Source of the DNA: Sacculina carcini
Lineage: Eukaryota; Arthropoda; Thecostraca; Sacculinidae
Assembly: GCA_916048095.2 (NCBI GenBank)
Contig: OU696589.1
Span: 2,144,948-2,208,947, forward strand
DNA length: 64,000 bases
Direction: 5' to 3'
In this document: positions 1 through 64,000 of the stretch, piece by piece
Layout: every line of letters begins with the position of its first letter
Numbering within the stretch: position 1 is the stretch's first letter
Notes under the pieces: model-generated
The model's input: the letters and a program-made list of their open reading frames with translations, nothing else
Databases searched by the model: none
What the model was told of the DNA's origin: nothing
Program-made: the position numbers and the translations under genes

Positions 1-230
1 CACATTTGCCCCGCCTTGCTCTTAACTGTTTCTTGTTGTTTTCTTACCTAGTTCACATCTAGTTCAAATCTAGCTCTAGTCTAGTTATTATCTAGCTATT
101 TTCTAGTTATTATCTAGATTTTTCTAGTTTTTATCTAGTTATTATCTAATAATTATCTAGTTATTATCTAATAATTATCTAGTTATTATCCAAGTTCTTA
201 TCTAACTGGTTCCTATCTAGTATATCGAGT
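1..230. repeat. AT-rich minisatellite (TCTAGTTATTA-like)
   Basis: From about 55 to 225 the sequence is built of irregular repeats of ATCTAGTTATT and ATCTAATAATT. No coding potential seen before it. Confidence 0.7.
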
Positions 231-299
231 ATATTCTGACACCTTATCAATGTTCTTAGTTCTACGTTGAAATTGATCGTTTCTAGTGTCCCTGTTCCT

Positions 300-546
300 A
301 TGTATGTATATGTATGCGCTTGTGTGTGTGCGTATATGTGTGTATGCTGGTGTGTATGTCTGTATTATTGTGTATGTATGTATGTGTGTATGTATGTGTG
401 TATGTGTGTGTATATATGTGTGCGTTGTATGTAAGTGTGTGTATGTGTGTTGTATGTAAGTGTGTGTATGTGTGTGTGTATGTCTGTATTTGTGTGTATT
501 TACGTGTGTGTATGTATGTGTTTGTTGTATGTATGTGTTGTATGCA

Positions 547-583
<37 letters not shown>

Positions 584-912
584 GTGTATATATGTGTGCG
601 TTGTATGTATGTGTGTGTTGTATGTATGTGTTGTATGCATGTGTGTGTGTGTATGTATGTGTGTATATATGTGTGCGTTGTATGTATGTGTTGTCTGCAT
701 GTGTGTGTATGTGTGTATATATGCGTGCTTTGTATGTATGTATGTGTGTGTTGTATGTATGTGTGTGTATGTGTGTGTGTGTATGTCTGTATGTGTATGT
801 GTGTGTGTGTATGTCTGTATTTGTGTGTATATATGTGTGCGTTGTATGTATGTTTGTGTTGTATGCATGTGTGTGTATGTATGTGTGTGTATATATGTGT
901 GCGTTGTATGTA
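300..912. repeat. (TG/TATG)n microsatellite tract
   Basis: About 600 bases of TGTG, TGTATG and TGCG words with no pure long run. Open frames of Val/Cys/Tyr or His/Thr in several frames are by-products of the repeat. It abuts the (TAA)n tail of the LINE at 913. Confidence 0.9.
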
Positions 913-2008
913 TAATAATAATAATAATAATAATAGCATTTATTGCAATCGCAACATAATAGGCGCTTTTCATTGCAATAATCAACACACACAAAAAAAA
1001 AGAATAAAAAAAAGAAAAGAAAACAAGAGACACAAATTTATAGACAGATAGGAAGCAATTTTTCAAAAAAGTTTCGAGGCAAAATAATTAAGTCTTCTGT
1101 GTCCCGCATCAGTATTCGTCCTCGGAATTGATATTGTGTTCGTACGACGTAGGATATTCGACTGGAGATTGCGTATTTGGATTGTACGGTATAGCTGTGC
1201 TGGTCGCTGCATTTTGAAGATCATAGATAGAAGTCGTTTTCTATTGTTCGTGATGAGTTGTTCAATGGTCGGCAATTGTAGTAATTCGTATGCTGATGAA
1301 ATGTGGTCGTATTTCCTCTTGTTAGATAGGATTCGGGCGCAAAAATTCAGTATTCGTTGTAGTCGTCGAAGCTGCGTGATTCCGGCTGTTCCATACACCG
1401 TACTACAAAATGACAATATCGATAGTATGAATGCGTTGATCATGGTGCGGTGTGTGAATTCAGGCAGACTCGACTTCGCATGGTTGATGCATAACAAAAT
1501 GCCAGTAGATTTTCTCACTAGTTGGTCTATGTGTTGGTTGAACTGTAGGTGCTTGTCAAGGTGCATGCCCAATACTTTCATTGATGTTTGCTGTTGTATT
1601 ATATTTCCATTGAAAACTATGCTTATTTCAGGATACCCGTTCAGCAAGTACTTTGTTCCAAAAACTGCAAGCTGGGTTTTGTCAGGGTTAATCTTCATTC
1701 TGTTCGTTCGGTAATAATCAGCCAATTCTTCAAGTTGGTGCTCTAACTGTCGGATGGTGCGATGCAGGTTATATTTCGTTGTCGTTATCATAATGTTCGT
1801 GTCATCGGCGTATTGCACTAACTGAAATCTGCTCTCGTCGTCTGGAAAATAGCATGATAAGTCGTTAGCGTATACGAGAAATAAAGCGCAGCTGAGACTA
1901 CCGCCCTGGAAGATAGATAATTTTTCGGTAGTTGTTTTTATATCGGAAAATGTGAGTGGACTGTCTGGATGTCTTATTCGCACCTGTTGTGAATGGTCTG
2001 ACAGATAT
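913..2008 (-). mobile_element. 5'-truncated LINE with reverse transcriptase remnant
   Basis: On the minus strand a long open frame (about 2088 down to 1063, entering TG repeat at its start) has the C-terminal half of a non-LTR reverse transcriptase. It shows ALFLVYANDLS, QYADDTNI (the YADD catalytic box), MKINPDKTQLAVFGTKY and an RRLQRILNFCARIL thumb region. The box before YANDL (normally PQGS) reads QGGSLS, so it is decayed or shifted. The 3' end reads GCGCC...AATAAATGC followed by a (TAT)n tail at 913-934, typical of CR1/L2-like LINEs. It sits inside TG tracts on both sides, in or upstream of a stac intron. Confidence 0.85.
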
Positions 2009-2303
2009 ATATGTGTATGTGTGTGTGTGTGTGTATGTCTGTACTTGTGTGTATGTATGTGTGTGTTGTATGTATGTGTTGTATGCATGTGTGTGAGTGT
2101 GTATGTATGTGTGTATATATGTGTATATATATGTGTGCGTTGTATGTATGTGTTGTCTGCATGTGTGTGTGTGTGTATGTGTGTATATATGCGTGCTTTG
2201 TATGTATGTATGTGTGTGTTGTATGTATGTCTGTATTTGTGTGTATGTATGTGTGTGTTGTATGTGTGTGTGTGTATGTCGGTATTTGTGTGTGTGTGTG
2301 TGT
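2009..2303. repeat. TG-rich tract abutting stac exon A
   Basis: TGTATG/TGTG words run straight into the TAG acceptor of exon A. Confidence 0.85.
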
Positions 2304-2305
2304 AG

Positions 2306-33188
<30,883 letters not shown>

Positions 33189-33250
33189 CCACTACGCTCC
33201 TTCAACATCTTCAAGATTGCCAGAACGTCACGACCAGCAGCGTTCTCACT

Positions 33251-33290
<40 letters not shown>

Positions 33291-34892
33291 CACCAGCATC
33301 AGTGTTAATATTTTCAAAAACATCATGAGCAAATGCAGGAATTCACAACACGCTCACACAAGCACGTGTGTATGTGTGTGTGTATGTATGTGTGTATGTG
33401 TGTACGTGGTATGTGTGTATGTGGTGTGTGTGTGTGTGTATGTCTGTATGTGACGTGCGTATGTATGTGTGTGTGTGTGTGTGTGTGTGTCTGTACGTGT
33501 ATGCGTGTGCGTGTGTATGTGTATGTGTGTATTTGTGTTTGTGTGTTTACACAAAGATATTATGCGTGTTATATTGAGTGTGCGGCTATTTGATGATTTA
33601 TGTTCGTTTTATGAACTGATTGTTGTATGCGTATGTGTATAAGTATCTGTATGTGTGTGTATGTGTTTGTGTATGCATGTGCATGTGTGTGTGTGCCACT
33701 AATGTGTGATTCTTGTTCAGCAACATTGTATACAAGCCGGCGGCGCGTGGCAAAGCGAGAATGCTCACACTCTCTCTCTCACACACTCTGCTCCTCTCTT
33801 CTTGTCCACTGACACATGTTGCAACTGGCGGTTAACTACAGGTGGTATGTCTCATAGGCTCGTGTTCTTCTTTACGATGATGTGTTGTGCATAGTAACAC
33901 AGTGTCTGCATAGATATATATGTTTATGTTTATGTTTATGTGCTTATAAATGTATTGTATATGTCAAATGTTCTGTGAAAAAGGCATCAGTGTGGCTAAT
34001 ATATGTTTTGTGTGTATGTGTGCGTGTGTGTCTAATGTATGCCCCTTTGACATAATCATATTGTTATGAGGATGGATTAAAAAAGCAATTGATTCAATCC
34101 AATTGATTCTGATTTGTTAATGAACACAATTTGTGTTATAATGTGTAATAATATTAGTTTAGTTTAGTTATATTAGTTTACTTAGATTTAAGCAAGAGTG
34201 AGTAACAATAACACTAAAATCAGGCGATCTTAAACGGGGCTACTCGCACTGCTAGGAGGTAAGAGTCTAGTTCCCAAGGGCTGCGGGAATTCCTGTTAAA
34301 ATTCATGAAAAAATATGTTATACTAGTGGCTGCCGCGTGGGATACAATGAGCGATCAACGGTAAACGATAATTATCGCTGATGTCAAACCTTTTATTCTT
34401 TATCGTTTATCGCAAATTTTCTCAAATTATCGCTCATTCACTTACCGCTAGTCCCAAAAAATGAGGAACGATAAACGGTAAATTCAAGAGGTGACATTTG
34501 TAAAAATTATAAAGTGTGCACGGCGGTAATAGTCACAACAGCCCTCATGACATTTTCAGATCAGGTCAAGCTGAGAGTATGTATAGGGTAGAGACTAGAA
34601 GGATCAACAACGACTTGCAGAGTGAACCCTGAAAAACCTCAAATGAGAGCTGCCAAGTATTTTTATTGTTTTTTTATTATGCATTTGGACGCAGCAGTAG
34701 TGAAATGGCTCAATTTAGTAGTAGAAAGGCTGGTTTCGCGTGAATTTTGCATGGGCAAATCCTCACGTCCCCGGCTGGCACACACGGGTTATCTCGCAGT
34801 TACGGCCAGCAAAGAAAATGCACGGCTGCGCGCACATGAATCCCGCCCTGAGGTAATTGGGCTATCTCTTTAAGAAACGAACCCAACCGTTT
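33189..34892. other. Downstream of stac: 3' UTR and intergenic
   Basis: (AAC)n at 33250-33290; TG-rich tract 33365-33545 and 33620-33695. An open stretch after TTGTTCAG at 33720 has no recognisable product. 34330-34500 carries TTATCG/CGATAA inverted words (old MITE-like). No gene is supported. Confidence 0.45.
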
Positions 34893-34962
34893 CACCTCAC
34901 CAGGGAATCGAACCCTGGGCAGAGCATACGCCTTAGCCACTAGGCTACGAGGCGGACAACCA
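34893..34962 (-). mobile_element. tRNA-derived SINE head
   Basis: The minus strand reads GCCTCGTAGCCTAGTGGCTA (A box) and GGGTTCGATTCCCTGG (B box with T arm). The anticodon arm is missing and the acceptor ends do not pair, so this is a SINE promoter rather than a tRNA gene. Confidence 0.6.
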
Positions 34963-35039
34963 GTATGCCCAGTGTGTGTGTGTGTAGCTTGCCAATCGTA
35001 TTATTATTCACAGCTGCAGTGTGCCAGTCTCGCTGGAGT

Positions 35040-35867
35040 TCTCGAGTTAGGAGGGTGTGTACCGCCCTCTCCCATGCGCCTTAACCGACCCCAACCATGG
35101 CCCCATCATGTTTAAGCATGCGGATCCTGCCCTTGAAGAATACATCAAGGAGAGGTCATCAGAAAGATCACCACGTCCATCAAATTCACACCTGACCGTC
35201 TCCCTCTCCAGCCAGAGCCAGGAAATGGTTACTGAAAAACCTAAGGAAGCCAGCGACGACCCATTTGACTTCCTGTAGAGCCCCACTGTCATGGATGAGT
35301 ATAGACCCAGCATTGAGGAGGGCACCAAGAAGGAGGTGGACACCTGGGCGGGAGCGAGGTGGCAGAGAGGAAGTCTGGGCAATTCCCCAACATAAACGGG
35401 GAATATAGTGGATCTCGCTGTTCATCAAGTACAACACGGCCTTGCCCAGCTCTGCTGCCGTGGAGCTCATGCTCAGCCCTCCTGGTGACATCTTCAGGCC
35501 CAAGCGTGCAAGTATGACCAGCGACATGTTTGAGAAGCTGGTCTTCACCAAGGGAAATATGCAGCTCCTGGATGCTATTTTGAGAAGAGAGAGGTGTAAG
35601 GGAGAGTCTGATATGGAATAAAACTTGTAGGCCATAGACTGGTTCCAGTGATATTTTAGGATCTAATGTTTGCCTTGCGCGAGGATTATATCATTTTCAG
35701 CGTGACAGTGCGCGTTCACGGCAGCGTAGCGCCCTCTTGAGGCAAGCGGCTGAAATGCAGGCCTTGAATAGTTGAACATGTTCAACCTCGGTTTTCGGGA
35801 CAATGGTTGGCCAAGCCAATCGTGGGCTAAGCCAACAATTGGTCTCGTGTGACCACGGCTAAGCCTA
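35040..35867 (+). pseudogene. Decayed hAT transposase with 3' terminus
   Basis: Two frames carry hAT-type transposase peptides. One reads FKHADPALEEYIKERSSE ... SDDPFDFL (35100-35278). In a different frame, KYNTALPSSAAVELMLS then RPKRASMTSDMFEKLVFTKG (about 35425-35560) is the hAT C-terminal dimerisation domain. Stops and frameshifts separate them. The 3' end (TTGGTCTCGTGTGACCACG) matches the left end of the 27268 element, so both belong to one family. Confidence 0.8.
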
Positions 35868-36365
35868 ATCTAACCTAACCCAACATACCCTAATCTTACC
35901 TAACCTAACCTAACCTAACCTAACCTAACCTAGCCTAACCTAACCTAACCTAACCTAACCTAACCTAACCTAACCTAACCTAACCTAACCTAACCTAACC
36001 TAACCTAACCTAACCTAACCTAACCTAACCTAACCTAACCTAACCTAACCTAACCTAACCTAACCTAACCTGACCAAACCTAACCTAACCTAACCTAACC
36101 TAACCTAGCCTAACCTAACCTAACCTAACCTAACCTAGCCTAACCTAACCTAACCTAACCTAACCTAACCTAACCTAACCTAACCTAATCTAACCTAACC
36201 TAACCTAACCTAACCCAACCTAACCTAACCTAACCTAGCCAAGCATAACCTAATCTAACCTAACCTAACCTAACCCAGCATAACCTAATCTAACCTAACC
36301 TAACCCAACATAACCTAATCTAACCTAACCTAACCTAACCCAACATAACCTAACCTATACCAACA
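35868..36365. repeat. Interstitial TTAGG (CCTAA)n array
   Basis: About 500 bases of CCTAA units with scattered variants (CCTAG, CCCAA, CCTAAT), degrading into CAACATAACC words to 36440. TTAGG is the usual arthropod telomere repeat. This block is internal, with unrelated sequence on both sides. Confidence 0.95.
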
Positions 36366-36473
36366 TAGCCCAGCATAACTAACATATCCCAACCCAACAT
36401 AATCCAATATAACCTAACATAACTCAATATAAATTAGCCTCACCAACGGCCCAGCTCGGCAACAGCTCTTACT

Positions 36474-36594
36474 AGCTGATAGTAGCTGGTAGTAGCTGGT
36501 AGTAGCTGGTAGTAGCTGGTAGTAGCTGGTAGTAGGTGGTAGTAGCTGGTAGTAGCTGGTAGTAGGTGGTAGTAGGTGGTAGTAGGTGGTAGTA
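36474..36594. repeat. 10-bp minisatellite (TAGTAGCTGG)
   Basis: Twelve head-to-tail copies of TAGTAGCTGG / TAGTAGGTGG. Confidence 0.95.
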
Positions 36595-36699
36595 TAAGAC
36601 TAGCGCACACACACAAAACTCGTGCGTATAGAGTTGTTTTATTCTTACTACTAACAAAAAAATTGAGAAAAATATGAATTGATGAAGTAGGTGTAGATC

Positions 36700-36965
36700 A
36701 CTTCATCAGCAGTTAGGTTCATCAGCAGTTAGGCTCATCAGCAGTTAGGCTCATCAGCAGTTAGGTTCATAAGCAGTTAGGTTCATCAGCAGTTAGGTTC
36801 ACCAGCAGTTAGGTTCATCAGCAGTTAGGTTCATCAGCAGTTAGGTTCATCAGCAGTTAGGTTCACCAGCAGTTAGGTTCATCAGCAGTTAGGTTCATCA
36901 GCAGTTAGGTTCATCAGCAGTTAGGTTCATCAGCAGTTAGATTCATCAGCAGTTAGGTTCATCAC
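36700..36965. repeat. 16-bp minisatellite (AGGTTCATCAGCAGTT)
   Basis: About 16 near-identical copies of AGGTTCATCAGCAGTT with few substitutions, so recently homogenised. Confidence 0.96.
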
Positions 36966-37928
36966 GCTCCACCACTTAAGCAACTTCTAGGACGGAGGTC
37001 GGCAGCCCGCGGCTCTTTAGCACTGCTTAGTGTCTCCCTGGAGCTTCTTAAATATATTTTTACAAAAAAAATATTTGGCCGTGAAATATAATATTTGTTA
37101 TAACATTTTCATAAAGACTATATAAGGCCTTATAGCTTATATAAACATTCTAAGCTTAAGCTTATACAAGGCTTATATATAGGGCTTATATAAAGGTTTT
37201 GTTTTTTGCGGCTCCAAACATATTTGTTTTTTGGTTTTTAGGTCCAATATGGCTCTTCAGCATTTTGGGTTGGGGCCCCCTATTTTTGGGGGGGCAGGAA
37301 CCCCATTGAAAAGATGGTGTACATATATAACAGTGTTTTGTAACCTGTGTGGAATGGAAGGCTTGTCAAGCGGTGAATCAGAATCACAGAAGGACAGAAA
37401 TGTGTGTTTTTATCAATGCTAATTCGTTTATTTTCGTTTCTAGCCACGCTCTGAAATTTAGTCTGATGAAACAACCGAATGTATCGGATTTTTCAGCGCT
37501 GTTTTGAAAATTGGAGAGTTGACCCAGGTGAGAATTGGATCTATCACACAATGACTCCGCCCACTTATCACTCATGCACCAATCAGGTGCGTTTAGTGCG
37601 ACAAGCCCCGCCTCCTCTGTGAAGAAGTCGAGACAAGCCACCATTCTTCATTTGGTCAACGCGTTGTGGATATCTTGACCAGCACAAACTGTGACTGCCG
37701 TCGCACGCGACCTGGTGTCACGTGATTCAGTGTGTGAGCGAGCTAGTTGGCCAGCTGTTGTGTGATATCAACTGCCCAGTGACAGACCGGCTTATCACAA
37801 CGTGTGTTTGTGTCGTTTTTTTAATATTGACTCGTACTAAAAATCGCCACAGACAAGTGGAAGTACAGAGCTTGAGGGTGGAAGAGAGAGGGTGTGTGAG
37901 GGGTCATGATCAGTGTCAGTTTCGACCG
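36966..37928. other. Upstream flank of hh
   Basis: Contains a possible hAT remnant (37320-37640, CAGTGTTTTGTAACCTGTG end and a minus-strand peptide NAPDWCMSDKW). The last 250 bases before the hedgehog ATG should hold the promoter and 5' UTR; no TATA box or initiator can be named with confidence. Confidence 0.4.
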
Positions 37929-63189
<25,261 letters not shown>

Positions 63190-64000
63190 CGATGCCAGAT
63201 TGAATTCAGCGAAATCCATCGTCTGCAAACATGCGGCTTGCGCTAGTCAGGTTAATAAATGAAGCGCCGTCACAAACAAACACCTTCATCTGGGCAGCTA
63301 GTCAGATGTGCTCCAACAATCGCTTACTAACAAACACTAACCTATGTGTCGCATCATCATGGCGTTGTATCATTGTTCATCTATCATACCGCGCCTACAA
63401 GTGATGTCAAGTAAAACACGCTTCATTTGCCGTCTGTTTCCAACGCATCAACAACATTGTCAGGCTAGTGGACACACCCCGCTGTGGGCCCATTAGAATT
63501 TGTGTCCGCGCAAACTCAAGTGCAGGTTTTTACACACAAAACCAGGTCAGGTTCGATCCGCGGACCTCTCACTGAAAAACTCAGCACCGAAATCACTGAG
63601 TGTCTAAAATTGCGCCGAAACATAACGTATCAGCGTTTCCGGGTTAAAATCGTGTCCACACAGCTAAATTTCAACGTTTCCCAGCAAATAAACCGACACA
63701 ATGGCAGATGAATATGTATAAAACAACATACTCACAAGTATACATATAAACATATAAACACCCTTCAACAATGCCATTAACACACACACACACACACACA
63801 CACCACGCTATGCAGCCACGTACAAACATCGCGAAAGAGACACACTTATTAAGCACAATTAATAACAAAATCTAAAAACAATACACATTTACAGCTTGTT
63901 TCACAATACATAAGCGTAACGCAGGGAGACAGCTAGAAAGAGACAACACGCGAAGCAGACAAAAATAAGAAATGCAAATAAAAACTGAAAAAGAAATAGA
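63190..64000. other. Downstream flank of hh
   Basis: After the candidate poly-A site no gene is visible; a (CA)n run at 63779-63803 and an A-rich end. Confidence 0.55.
63254..63259 (+). terminator. Candidate polyadenylation signal of hh
   Basis: AATAAA lies 65 nt after the hedgehog stop codon. Position fits a short 3' UTR, but other signals may be used further downstream. Confidence 0.4.

Noticed and set aside
314-1051. Long open frames of Val/Cys or His/Thr in TG tracts (also 13622-13975, 57513-58890 and others)
   Set aside because: Both strands and several frames are open at once because the repeat lacks stop codons; no domain or composition of a real protein.
33720-33895. Possible extra exon after the stac stop (TTGTTCAG acceptor, open frame)
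   Set aside because: It lies beyond a good stop codon, encodes no recognisable sequence and contains a TCTC repeat; could at most be an alternative last exon.
36700-36965. Regular repeat that could be mistaken for a CRISPR array
   Set aside because: The unit is 16 bp, directly tandem and without unique spacers; the genome is eukaryotic.

Overview
This is a eukaryotic, intron-rich, AT-rich nuclear window. It is saturated with (TG)n/(CA)n microsatellites, minisatellites and decayed transposable elements. An arthropod source is likely but the species cannot be named from sequence alone. The reasons are a ~500-bp interstitial array of TTAGG, the common arthropod telomere unit (read here as CCTAA), a bilaterian hedgehog gene, and mobile-element families typical of arthropod genomes. 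There is no bacterial gene, operon, ribosome binding site or CRISPR array.

Two protein-coding genes can be rebuilt exon by exon, both on the + strand. The first (about 2306-33188, 5' end missing) is a STAC-like adaptor: a cysteine-rich C1 domain, a Ser/Gln-rich linker and two SH3 domains, spread over 11 recognisable exons whose splice phases all chain. The second (37929-63189) is a complete hedgehog gene in four exons (about 448 residues): signal peptide, N-terminal signalling domain and autoprocessing Hint domain with the Gly-Cys-Phe cleavage site. Its second intron is about 21 kb. The two genes lie head to tail and show no sign of working together.

Layout. 1-2300: TG tracts around a truncated LINE. 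2300-33200: STAC exons, with introns holding hAT-type elements, two tRNA-derived SINEs (one split by a DNA transposon that itself carries a LINE tail), a perfect 93-bp-arm hairpin, an RLE-type LINE and a multiply nested LINE. 33200-37900: intergenic, with a decayed hAT transposase, the TTAGG array and two minisatellites. 37900-40080: hedgehog exons 1-2. 40080-61250: hedgehog intron 2, with a Helitron-like cluster containing about 20 reiterated GC-rich hairpins, an inverted LINE copy, and a 1-kb TGTGTCAG-type array. 61250-63190: hedgehog exons 3-4. 63190-64000: downstream flank.

The points most worth following: (1) most internal exons of both genes have a TG tract or TG-rich stretch just upstream of the acceptor instead of a clear pyrimidine tract; (2) both copies of the RLE-type LINE sit inside TG tracts, as does another LINE, suggesting microsatellite-directed insertion; (3) the hedgehog ligand has lost three of the six residues that bind calcium in known Hedgehog proteins but keeps the zinc and autoprocessing residues; (4) an intact 93-bp perfect hairpin; (5) inverted LINE copies flanking hedgehog exons 1-2.
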